Source of the DNA: Adineta steineri
Lineage: Eukaryota > Rotifera > Eurotatoria > Adinetida > Adinetidae
NCBI GenBank assembly: GCA_905250115.1
Contig: CAJNOI010000014.1
Location: 726,232 to 790,231 of the forward strand
DNA length: 64,000 nt
Reading direction: 5' to 3'
Shown: positions 55,042 through 64,000 of the stretch, piece by piece
Layout: each line of letters begins with the position of its first letter
How positions within the stretch are numbered: position 1 is the first letter of the stretch
The notes under the pieces: model-generated
What the model was told of the DNA's origin: nothing
Databases searched by the model: none
What the model saw: the letters and a program-made list of their open reading frames with translations, nothing else
Position numbers and translations under genes: made by a program

Positions 55042-55969
55042 TTTCTAAATAGAAATAAAAATAATTGATCTGTTCATTTAGAAAGTGAACAACTTAGTAA
55101 AAAAGAAACGTTGTCCATATTAAAGTATTGGTAAAATTCTTTTCATATATATATTTCTATGAAAACTCATTAGAATTCGTTCTCAAAATATGAAAAAATA
55201 AAACCGAACAAGTAAAGAGTAATCTTACCCGAGGCTTACGATGATGAAAAAATATGTTAACTGATTACTCGATTTAAAAAATCGAAGGACGATTTTTTAG
55301 CGTTTATTCTTCAATAATACAATGAGAACAGCCACCTGTTATTAACCAGCGATGTTGAATATACTGGGAATCAGAGCAGATGAATAAAAAATATTTTTCG
55401 CCTACGTATTCACTGTTAGAGCTATTGGTTAAGCAAAACACAAACTGATGGTCCCATACGTATTGACACACATAATCCGAAATACGTTGTTATATATAGC
55501 TACAAGGCAAATATAATGAATTATTTCCCTTCAATAGTAAATGAATAAAAATTAAAGCAAGATTTTGTCACAGTGTAATAGGGTGTTTTTCTTGAAAAAT
55601 CAGTTATTATTCTGTTTTTTTCCACTGATTATTTTGCTAGTCTTTGTTCTAATTTGATTATATATCGGTTGTAAGAGCGTAAAAATGGTGTACATATTTT
55701 ATTGCCTTTAGCTTTTAAAACCATAATTATGAACGAAACATTAATTCAGTATAACCCTCAAGTATCCTTGTACCAGTGGCGAACACAGATCCACACCCTC
55801 ACGATGGCTTTTTTTCTTTCACACTCTTCATGTCTTACGTCACCAAAGAATATGGTGTCTCATTAAATTATAGTTACCTGTTCGTCGAAGAAAAATAACG
55901 TCAGGTGTATTTGACGTTCTCTTGATGTTGTGACAACGTGTAAAGCAAGTTAAACATACATTTTATAAA
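55042..55969. other. Intergenic
   Basis: Holds a C-rich half-copy of the telomere-like motif (ATCCACACCCTC, 55789-55800). No gene seen; an upstream exon of the esterase-like pseudogene could lie here but was not found. Confidence 0.45.
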
Positions 55970-56982
55970 ATGACGAAGAACGAACACGATTTTCTAATTG
56001 ATGGACAGACGTGTCACTTTCATGATGAAAGTCAAAACGGAATTTCCAGTGGTCATTTTCATACCAATGATCATTTTTATGTCTCAGAAGATTATCCATC
56101 GAGAAGGTGTGGATGTGGGTGTGGGTGAGAAGGATAAACACGACACCCACACCCTCAACAAGTAATAGTTGTTGCTATTCATCCAATTAATCGTAATCGT
56201 GAATATACGCATGTAAACTGGATGTATGGTATGTTAACGTTTAAAGTGAACGACAGACAAAATTAAATAGTTTGTCATCTAGGCAACAAAGCTTTGGAGG
56301 AGTTCACGATTATAATGACTATATCGTCAATTATATCAAACCATTTATTGATAGAAATTATCGAACTTTATCTGCTAGCAAATACACTGTTATTGCTGGT
56401 ATAATATTATAATTAATTCATCTATTGATAATTATTTCAATGTCTATAGGTTCAAGTCATGGAGGTTTAGCTTCTTTTCATATGGCACTATCTCATCCAA
56501 CAATATTTGGTATTGCTATTTGCATGTCACCTTCATTTTGGGCTGGATTAGATTGGTTGATTGGATCAACTTTGACGAATCTATTTTGTTCATTAGAAAC
56601 ATCAGATTTAATTCAGGTACGATTTTCTAAAAAAAGAATTTTAAATGATAATTATTGTTGTGCTCATAGAAATATGATCATATTTTACGATCAAACAAGG
56701 CTCCCCTATTGTATATTGATTGGGGTTTGTCGAGAGATTTGCATGTTCATAATTTTATTGTTGGTAAGAAAAATTATCAAAACTTTTGTATAAACATCCA
56801 ACTTGTTATTGCTGTCTTTTAATATAAGAACGTTTGGCTGCCAAACGATTGAATTAGCTGATCAAATCAAAGATAATGAAAAAGTTCTGTTAACTTGTAT
56901 TGATCCACATGGCGAACATGATGAAATGTGGTGGGGAAAACGATTTTTCACTATTGTCAATGTTCTTTTTGAGCACATATAG
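55970..56982 (+). pseudogene. Esterase D / putative esterase-like gene, frameshifted
   Basis: Exons 55970-56108, 56163-56223, 56283-56398, 56450-56616, 56700-56763 and 56829-56982 read as an alpha/beta-hydrolase esterase. The order is LIDGQTCHFHDES, then IVVAIHPINRNREYT, the nucleophile GSSHGGLASFH, CMSPSFW, LYIDWG, and GEHDEMWWGKRF with the catalytic-type His. Five introns of 51-83 bp are intact. The last exon starts in the expected frame (ERLAAKR) but hits a stop within ten codons, while the rest continues in another frame, so one base is lost or gained near 56850. The N-terminal strands before DGQ are missing. The gene is therefore probably dead, or carries a sequencing error plus an unseen first exon. 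The first intron is a telomere-like fold-back. Confidence 0.65.
56103..56157. repeat. Telomere-like fold-back that forms an intron
   Basis: Left arm GAAGGTGTGGATGTGGGTG (56103-56121), right arm CACCCACACCCTC (56144-56156). The intron that joins the esterase exons in frame is 56109-56162 (54 bp), so it is made almost entirely of this palindrome. GTGTGG repeats create several donors in the same phase. Confidence 0.65.
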
Positions 56983-57702
56983 AAATTATAATAAATGATT
57001 AATAAGCAAACAAACATAGTCTTGCTACAATATTAGGAAATTATCTAAGAAAATTTTTAATTCTCTACTATTAACCTTGAAAATCATCAAATTTCTTTTT
57101 TTTATTAATCTCTTGATTATTGTTCGATAGAAGATTTTATATCGAACACTTGTAAACGAAGTTTTTCTTTAAATAAGTAATAGACTGTATTTTTCTCAAG
57201 TATTTTTTATTCAAAAATACAAAAAGATGATACATATAATCCACTGATTTTTATTATAATAGTAATCAAATACTTGTTCGATACGCAATGCTTGTTACTA
57301 TACAACCCGTATCTCTTAACCTTTTACTTTTTTGTATCATATCAACAAGAGATTTATTTGTACGTCAATAATTCTTGTAGACAGAACATGTTTTTTTCTT
57401 TTTCTATCGACGTTTGAGTGATAACAGCAACAAAAAGTTCTGCTAGTATTTTTCTTCTTCAATATATCGTATAGAAAAGACAAAATAAGCGCCTGACTAA
57501 GGATAATACAAACTGGATAAACATATTGCGCACAAAAAATATAAACAGAAAGGAAAAAGAAGAAAAGCTTATAACTCACGATGTTATCAACATTCTTTTT
57601 CTTCTATGTGTAGAACTCTGTATTGAATAGATCTAGTAAGCTATATTACTATTTATCATTTATTTTAGATCAAATATAATTTTTAATTATTGATTAAAAA
57701 CA
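56983..57702. other. Intergenic, no gene seen
   Basis: AT-rich. Probable promoter for the coiled-coil gene that starts at 57703. No repeats recognised. Confidence 0.45.
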
Positions 57703-59044
57703 ATGGCTGCTATTATCAATGCTTTATTTGGTAATTATTCAGAAGTAGAACAACCAAATCCTATAACAGATACAAATCAAACTGTAGTTAGTAATGAATG
57801 TCTTCATACAGCAGCTGTAGCTGATAATGTTCATGTTAAATCTGTTATATCATCCGAAACACAAGCAAGTGCAACGATTAATACAAATTTAAATATTGAT
57901 AGTTTATTAGGGCAGTTAAGTACAACATATACGCAAGTTGATGAATATTCTCGAACACGTGCAGCTAAAATAAATGAACAAGTAATTTGATTATATTTTT
58001 ATTTCCATTTTTCTTTTATTTGAATATTAAATAGACTGAAAAATCTATTGCAGAAATACTTGCAAATATTCAACGTCAACAAGAAGAATTATTAACAAGT
58101 GCTAATCAACGTCATGTAATTATTGATCATCAATATAAAATTCATTTACAAAAAACTATTGAAGCATTAGATGCTGTTAAAGCTAAAACATTAGCTGATT
58201 TAGAACATGATTTACAAGCTAAACAACAAGCAATGATGAATGAAGCTAAAAGACAAATTGATAATTTAAATGATCAAGCTATTGTAGCTAAATTAAATCT
58301 TTTAGCTGACGTACAATTACAAAGTAAAATAAATATTGATGCTATTACTGATCAAGTTATAACAACAAATCAACAAGAAACTCAACATTTATTACAATCA
58401 ACAACTACGACAGTTATTACTTCTGAAGCGCAATCCACAGCAAATACAGAAACAAAAGATGTAATTACTGTTCATAATGAATCACAAGTACCAATCAAAA
58501 GGTAATTTTTAAATATAGATAAAAGATATTTTACTTTTGTATTTTAGTTCAACGGAACTAGCAGTTGTTTCAGCAACTCAAGAAAATACAACTGATGTTA
58601 ACACTGTCACTAACGGGTAAATATCTCTGTTTTTCGAATGAAGTATCGAATAAAAATATTCATCTTTATTTTTTTCTTCGTAGAACATCTAATTTGAATA
58701 CAAAATCAATCAGTCCTATTGCTACTGCTGCTAATGTAACGCTTAATAGCAATGCAGTCGAATCGATCGTTACAAATGCGCGTGAAAGAAGCAAAGATAA
58801 GACTGTTCAACCTGTTGTCACCACCTCTGATGTAACTGTTGCTGCTGCTGCCGCCAATGTAGCACTCGACAGCAATGCAGTCGAATCGATCGTTACTAAT
58901 ACGGATGCAAGAAGCAAAGATAAGATTGTTCAACCTGTTATCACCAACTCTGACGTAACTATTGCTGCTGCTGCTAATGTTACCCTTAACAGCAGTGTCA
59001 TCGAAACGATCGTTGCTAATGCACGTTTAAGAAGTCAAAAATAA
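57703..59044 (+). CDS. Coiled-coil, low-complexity protein with C-terminal repeats
   Basis: Exons 57703-57981, 58035-58501, 58548-58616 and 58684-59044 join in frame to 391 aa. The N-terminus MAAIINALFGNYSE is followed by a Thr/Ser/Gln-rich stretch. Residues about 85-225 are a continuous amphipathic helix (ILANIQRQQEELLTSANQRH, LADLEHDLQAKQQAMMNEAK). The C-terminus has two and a half copies of a 39-residue repeat: ANVTLNSNAVESIVTNARER and SKDKTVQPVVTTSDV, with AAAA runs encoded by GCT triplets. No signal peptide and no catalytic motif. The composition (hydrophilic, low Cys and Trp) recalls heat-soluble, desiccation-linked proteins such as CAHS or LEA, but I see no diagnostic motif for either. 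The family is unrecognised. Confidence 0.7.
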
Positions 59045-60242
59045 GATTATTTCATCCACAGATGTCATTCTACTGGTATGACCAATAATAACAATATTAA
59101 ATAAAACCAAAGTCAAACAAACACTGCCACCAGATAATGCAACCTTTTGAAATATTTATATTCACTTTATTTATATCCTTTGCTTTTACTAAAAGTTCAA
59201 CCCATCCTATATATTCTTATTATTTTTATTAAATTATTCTAGTCACTGTACTTATGCTAGATGATACTATGAATATTTGAGACTTTCGAGTATTAATCAG
59301 CAATATTCATGTTAGAATGGGTGGGTGAATGAGAATATATTATGAATAATATATTTATAATACTTGCGCCTAGATTCTCAATAGAATGAAATGACAAAAT
59401 AATAAATGAAAAAAAAGAAGACGACTACATTTTGAGTAAATTAATTGGCTAGTGAATGTATAGGATTGTCGAATCAACGGATGTCAATGGTGGATGAGAT
59501 TTTCATTATAGCTTTTAACCATAGTGTAAGTTGTGTCTATATTTATTACTATTTTTTTGTGAAGAACAGCAAAAAAATATATGAAAAACTATTTGCTAAG
59601 ATAAAAATAGGTAAAGTAAAGTTTGTTTGAAACAAGTCACGAAGAAAGAAAAAAAAACATGGTTTTTATTTCTTTTTTTTGGTTGTCCTCTGCTTTATAA
59701 GCAGAACGTAAGAATAAATGATGTGCATGAATCATCGCGCATTTCTAAAAGAAAAATAATTCAGTGTTGTTATTCTCTATTTACCATATATAAAGTGAAT
59801 AGTGGAAGGTCTGTTGTTAATAATGATAAAATAAGGCAATAAAACCATCCTGGGAATGTAAGTTTTGATCTGAAGAATAAGATAAGAATTTACCCACATA
59901 CATTTTCTCGAGATTGTTGTGTAGAATATTCATACTAGTGATATCAAAATTGAACAGCTCACTAAAAAATTAGAAATTGTCAGTCTCGCAAAATTTTCGA
60001 GAGCTAAAGGATTAACAATAGAATAAATGAATGATATTGTTTTATATTGCGGTCACAATTATACCTCCAAAATGCACAATTTTTCTTTTCTTTTTTTAAC
60101 GGAGAGGAAGACGAAGAAATCAAAATGTATACTTTATTCTGTTCTTTCTCCTGCAAACAAGTCAATCGTTTATAATAACGTTTGCTCTTTTCACACTGTT
60201 CTTGTACATTTTTAATTTTAGATTTTTGATCTAAAAACAAGT
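59045..60242. other. Intergenic
   Basis: AT-rich; a G-rich half-copy (ATGGGTGGGTGAATGAG) lies near 59317. A TTTTAATTTTAG sequence just before 60222 could be the acceptor of a 5' UTR intron of the next gene. Confidence 0.45.
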
Positions 60243-61022
60243 ATGACGGAATTAGGAAGACATGGTTATAATCATATGATAGTATGGCTTGATGAAAACA
60301 TAGCTTCACCTGATCACTATCATGACTTTAAAAAAGTATTTGCTACAACAACAAATCCTGAATCAACACTACAAGAATCACTTGTTGATGTAGATATTAA
60401 TAATCTTATTCATGATGATGTGACACGACGCGATACAAGTTTTCTTAATGTTCCATTTCCATTTATATTGTTCGATAGTATAGATCCGTGCCTTGCTTTT
60501 CTTCAGAAAAATGCTGGTGAGAAGCGTATTTTCTTTATGACTTCTGGTGACTTAGGACAACATATCGTACCGGCTATTCTTAACAATCATCAAAGTATTT
60601 TTCAAGATAAAAATGGTAATTTGTATGAAGATTCTATTTATATTTTTTGCGCTAATATGACCGCTCATATTGAATGGGCACGACAGTTTTTGGACTTCTG
60701 TTGTATCAAAATAATAACTGACGATCGACAAATGTTAGCTCGTCTTACTCGTGATATTGCTAAGTATTTGTCATCAAAAGGAGAAGAAGAATTGTCCAAC
60801 AACAATTTATCGGCTATCACATTGGCACTGCAATATTTTAGTTGGGCACATAATCTTTATCAGCAAGCGGATAAAGTTAGACCAGGATATCCATCTAACG
60901 ATTCAAGAAATCCAATAAACATTCTAAAGCCGTTGATTGCCAAGGCGGAACAGAAACTTCGTGAACTACAGACCAATAGCAATGATGACGATGATGGGGA
61001 GCAAATGAGCGTTGAAAATTAA
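60243..61022 (+). CDS. Stand-alone relative of the ART-TPR N-terminal domain
   Basis: Single-exon ORF of 259 aa, ATG at 60243. Its first 160 or so residues parallel the N-terminal domain of the ADP-ribosyltransferase at 48333-50645. It has MIVWLDENI against LLIWLDSNI, DPCLAFL against EQCIEFI, EKRIFFMTSGDLGQHIVPAI against EKVCMVISGSLGKRILPEI, DSIYIFCANMTAHIEW against DTIFIFCEDEERHRSW, then a helical stretch. In place of ART and TPR there is a 100-residue helical tail ending in an acidic DDDDGEQMS. The alternation of strand and helix suggests a small Rossmann-like or receiver-like fold; the name is unknown. It is probably cytosolic. It could bind or regulate the ART family proteins, which is inference only. 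Confidence 0.65.
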   Translation: MTELGRHGYNHMIVWLDENIASPDHYHDFKKVFATTTNPESTLQESLVDVDINNLIHDDVTRRDTSFLNVPFPFILFDSIDPCLAFLQKNAGEKRIFFMTSGDLGQHIVPAILNNHQSIFQDKNGNLYEDSIYIFCANMTAHIEWARQFLDFCCIKIITDDRQMLARLTRDIAKYLSSKGEEELSNNNLSAITLALQYFSWAHNLYQQADKVRPGYPSNDSRNPINILKPLIAKAEQKLRELQTNSNDDDDGEQMSVEN

Positions 61023-61742
61023 TTGACTTTGCTATTTTCTTCAGATTATATGTGATAGTATAGTTATGCCATCTGTAATAGCCTAATTCGTCTCTTGTAG
61101 ATTTAATTCTTTTTTATTACAGAAATAGTATTTTATGTTTGCTATTAAAAATAATTATGATGTTTAGTTTTTAATCTCTTAAACATGTGAATATGAGCAA
61201 GGCAGGAATATAACAATCATGCTAAAATTACAAATAAAAAGAGTAAATCTAGTATATCTTTCTTAATGTCTGCGAAGATAGGAAAGAATAAATATTAATA
61301 TCAGTTTTAGAATGTAGATATGAGTAAAGTAAATTTCAATCTGCATCTATACTTCGAAAGATAATCAAACATAGATAATACAAAATAAAACTAGTTTACA
61401 AAATGTTCAAAGGTAAAGATATCAATAAGTAATTGATTGAAAAAATTTCAGATAGTAGACAAATATTTTGTGTTCAAGAACTTATTGTCTTATAAGCCTC
61501 AAAGACTACACTCTCATATACACGTATTCATTACTTTGAAAATGTGTGTGTATATGTAAATTTACATATTGTTATGATTCAAAAAGGAATATAAGTTCTC
61601 TTCTACTGAAACTGATAAATTCTATCTAATTCATATACCGAACTATTTAATCTCATCCATTTAAACAATTATCCTGCTGAATTAAATTTAGTAACTGACT
61701 CGACTATGAAAAAAAGAGAGGTTAGATAGCGTCGTTGATGAG
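61023..61742. other. Intergenic, no gene seen
   Basis: AT-rich 3' region of the preceding gene. Nothing recognised. Confidence 0.45.
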
Positions 61743-61825
61743 ATATCGAGGTGGGATTTGAACCCACGTATCCGTTAGGATAAAGTGCCTAAAACTTTTG
61801 ACTTGGACCGCTTGTCTACACGAAG
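61743..61825 (-). tRNA. tRNA-Leu (anticodon TAG), acceptor stem weak
   Basis: On the minus strand the B box GGTTCAAATCC is perfect, inside a T arm GTGGG-TTCAAAT-CCCAC. The anticodon arm is AAAGT-TTTAGGC-ACTTT with anticodon TAG (61789-61791), and a long variable arm (ATCC-TAAC-GGAT) marks it as class II, that is Leu. The D arm is GAC-AAGCGGTCCAA-GTC. The acceptor stem pairs at only four of seven positions, so the copy may be a tRNA pseudogene. Confidence 0.6.
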
Positions 61826-62377
61826 GAATCAACATACAAAGCTAACCATGTAATATTCATATAAATTATGAGTATAATAACTGATATATTTGAAGATTGT
61901 GCAATTACAGCGAATATATTCTTTCCGTTAAATAAAATTGATTATGTATGAATATTGTCTATTTTAGACAAAAATGGTCGTGAGTATTATTTTGATTCAA
62001 AGTAACAGTTTTCACTCATAATTAAACAATTTTTTCAATTAGTTGTATTCTTATTATCTCTAAAAAGTTTGGATCCATCCTAATATGCAGATAATGATAA
62101 TTGTTTTAATTGAAATACTGTTAGCCATTAATCTTTTCAAATATGAATTCAAGATATTTCTCTAAATGAATATATTTGGACTTTATTCAATTCATATAAA
62201 CATACACGACTGTCTTCTTTTATTTGAAAGCAAAAGATTTTATTCTTTAAAAAAATAGTATAATCAAAGGAGTAAATAATTTTAAAATTTTTGTTACAAC
62301 AAAAGACATATATAAAAATTGAAGTTATGATAATTGTTTTCTTTTCAATGGACTTGTCACTAAATTTCGAATTATGT
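61826..62377. other. Intergenic, no gene seen
   Basis: AT-rich spacer between the tRNA-like sequence and the C1q-like gene's 3' end. Nothing recognised. Confidence 0.45.
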
Positions 62378-63844
62378 TTAACTATGTTTTACATAGCTTG
62401 ATTTGAAAACACTAACGATGATACTGGGCACAGCTGACTCCTTATGCGGTTTGGAGGCAACTAAGCCGGCTGTACCGTTTGTCATATCTGTAGAAAATGC
62501 AATTTCGATTTTATCGCCAGCTTTGATTACGATAGCAACTTGGGAAACTAAAACAGAAGTATCTTTATTTACCGTTTGAATGGTGTTCGAATTTGCTATG
62601 TCCTTTCCATTTAGTTTCATCCACAAGTGTACATCGCCAATACCATCTTCTTTATCACTTCCACACTGAGCAGCAGCCATCATAAAGTAAGTTCCCGACT
62701 CTTCGAATTCAAGAATACCATTATCATTTTTGATACATTCTAAACCGTCATTGTTATCAAGTTTAACTGTTTTTGGAGTTATACAACCCCATTGTGTTTC
62801 TGAACTAGATAGTTGTGCATATGGAATTGGTTTTTCTTCGTGAAGCAATTGAAATGTTGAAAACAGTATACTAAGCACTCTTGGTTCCTTCTCTGGCGTC
62901 GAGACAATCGCACCTAGTTTCTTATTTGTAGTTGAGAACATCATTTGGATTTTATCGTTAGCTTCAAGTTTAATCGCTACCTGACTAATTACGATTGCTG
63001 CACTACCATTGCGGATAGTTTGAATTGAGTTACTGTTTGGTATATCTTTTCCATTGCGCCGCATCCATAAATGAATTTCACCCGATGCATGAGTACCTTC
63101 AGCGCTTCCAACCTCGGTATTAGCTAACAAAAAATAAACACCTGCTTTACTGTACTTGATGGCTCCAGATTCGTCATCCGTTGTTGTATCTATTTTATTG
63201 GCTGCAATAACACCATCGAGTATAATCACCTCTGGATCCGAGCTATCCAAGTGAGTTTTCGAGCTGAATAGCACTGCATAAGGAATTGTGTTAGTACCAT
63301 GACTGAGTTGGATAATCGTGAATATTACACTAGGAACTAAGGGTTCCTTTTCTGGTTGTGTAGCAATCAAGCCAAGACGGGTACATTCTTCATCTGCGTG
63401 ACCTGAGTAAACTACTTCGAATTTATAATTTGCAGAAGCCTGAAAAGCTACTGAATACACAAAAACCGATGTACTTCCATGATCAACCGATTGTATACCA
63501 TTTGAGTCAGGCACATTGGCACCATCTTGTCGCATCCATATATCAACTTGTCCTTTACCGTTTCTACGTGGACCACCAATTTGAGCGCCCAACACTAGGA
63601 GATAAACACCGTCCTTTTCAGTTACAAACGTGCCATTGTAGAAGGCAGTGAAATCACGCGATCCATCATTACTATTGTATGTGATTACTTTTCCTTTTGA
63701 GCCACTTATTTGACTCTTTGAACTTGATCCTTGAAAGTATGCAACGTTATCAATTATTTTGTCATTACCTTCAGTGATCAATAATTCGTTGCAAAGGACA
63801 AATAATACCAATATTATGCTTAATATGTTGTGTTGTTTTTCCAT
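62378..63844 (-). CDS. Secreted protein of three C1q/TNF-like domains
   Basis: Single-exon ORF of 488 aa, ATG at 63844. A signal peptide (about 1-26, IILVLFVLCNELLITEG) precedes three tandem copies of a domain of about 150 aa. Each has a G(V/T)Y(L/F)(L/M) strand (DGVYLLVLGAQIG, AGVYFLLANTEVG, SGTYFMMAAAQCG), then a G-x-I/V-x-LWM-x-x-(D/N)G strand (QVDIWMRQDGANV, EIHLWMRRNGKDI), DSN/NSN-x-IQ, and a final KxEVVYSG/DKIEIAFST strand. This is the C1q-type jelly-roll pattern. No collagen-like stalk is present. Such proteins often bind surface carbohydrates or other ligands as trimers; here one chain carries three domains and might act as a pseudo-trimer (inference). Cys are few, so folding does not rely on disulphides. 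Confidence 0.75.
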   Translation of the reverse strand: MEKQHNILSIILVLFVLCNELLITEGNDKIIDNVAYFQGSSSKSQISGSKGKVITYNSNDGSRDFTAFYNGTFVTEKDGVYLLVLGAQIGGPRRNGKGQVDIWMRQDGANVPDSNGIQSVDHGSTSVFVYSVAFQASANYKFEVVYSGHADEECTRLGLIATQPEKEPLVPSVIFTIIQLSHGTNTIPYAVLFSSKTHLDSSDPEVIILDGVIAANKIDTTTDDESGAIKYSKAGVYFLLANTEVGSAEGTHASGEIHLWMRRNGKDIPNSNSIQTIRNGSAAIVISQVAIKLEANDKIQMMFSTTNKKLGAIVSTPEKEPRVLSILFSTFQLLHEEKPIPYAQLSSSETQWGCITPKTVKLDNNDGLECIKNDNGILEFEESGTYFMMAAAQCGSDKEDGIGDVHLWMKLNGKDIANSNTIQTVNKDTSVLVSQVAIVIKAGDKIEIAFSTDMTNGTAGLVASKPHKESAVPSIIVSVFKSSYVKHS

Positions 63845-64000
63845 GTTATAAAAATGAAACTTATTGTGTAAGTTTATTTTAAATATAAATAATATAAAAA
63901 CAACCAGTGTTTGTTTGAAACAAAAAATACTGTTATCTCAATGCCGAATAATATAATGAAAAAGAATTCTTAATATTTTTTTTATCCAAAAGCTCACCTT
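63845..64000. other. Edge of window, upstream of C1q-like gene
   Basis: AT-rich; presumably promoter and 5' UTR of the minus-strand gene ending the window. Nothing else visible. Confidence 0.4.

Noticed and set aside
59445-59842. Two + strand ORFs before the 60243 gene
   Set aside because: Low-complexity composition typical of AT-rich spacer; no domains or good exon borders.
1-64000. CRISPR arrays, bacterial operons, rRNA genes
   Set aside because: None seen; introns and gene families show that the DNA is eukaryotic, and the tandem repeats lack regular unique spacers.

Overview
The window is eukaryotic nuclear DNA: about 70% AT, genes split by short GT-AG introns (mostly 44-85 bp), long AT-rich spacers, and families that are typical of bdelloid rotifers (F-box proteins, an ADP-ribosyltransferase joined to TPR repeats, Cys-rich and C1q-like secreted proteins, several genes that look bacterial, viral or plant-like). 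Scattered G-rich GTGTGGGTG-type motifs resemble the TGTGGG telomere repeat I recall for Adineta. A bdelloid rotifer is therefore my best guess, by inference only. There is a 10-base assembly gap at 22564-22573.

Layout. 0.5-9.4 kb: an EF-hand gene with two possible first exons (+), an F-box protein (-), a short makorin-like RING/CCCH protein (+), and a PLP-dependent group II decarboxylase (-). 9.7-11.2 kb: a Tc1/mariner-type element with TA target duplication that carries a second inverted-repeat element with a 51-bp tandem repeat inside. 12.9-18.2 kb: a Golgi-type glycosyltransferase-like gene (-), a 1,001-bp hAT-type non-autonomous element made almost wholly of a GAAGTA minisatellite, and a UDP-glycosyltransferase (-). 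19.2-24.0 kb: an F-box fragment, a ubiquitin-like protein, and a secreted protein of four Cys-rich repeats interrupted by the gap. 25.3-27.2 kb: eIF2 gamma (-, eight exons, the clearest housekeeping gene). 28.7-31.3 kb: an unusual SnoaL-like plus M20 amidohydrolase fusion (+). 32.1-34.9 kb: a large three-TM membrane protein (-). 35-41.6 kb: gene-free, AT-rich, with fold-back, hairpin and about 157-bp tandem repeats. 41.6-47.4 kb: a type II membrane protein with 23 Cys-rich repeats of deltaproteobacterial style (+). 48.3-50.6 kb: ADP-ribosyltransferase/TPR protein (-). 51.6-55.0 kb: a SABATH-type methyltransferase (+), an unknown two-exon gene (-), and a secreted coiled-coil protein with a furin-type site (-). 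56-59 kb: a decayed esterase gene and a coiled-coil, low-complexity protein (+). 60.2-63.8 kb: a protein that shares the N-terminal domain of the ADP-ribosyltransferase (+), a tRNA-Leu-like sequence (-), and a secreted protein of three C1q-like domains (-).

The genes do not form a pathway. They alternate in strand and have no operon logic. The most notable signals are a dispersed family of telomere-like fold-back palindromes, one of which fills a 54-bp intron; two repeat elements built of inverted minisatellites, one with clean hAT ends; the SnoaL-M20 fusion; and a domain shared between an ADP-ribosyltransferase and a stand-alone protein 10 kb away.
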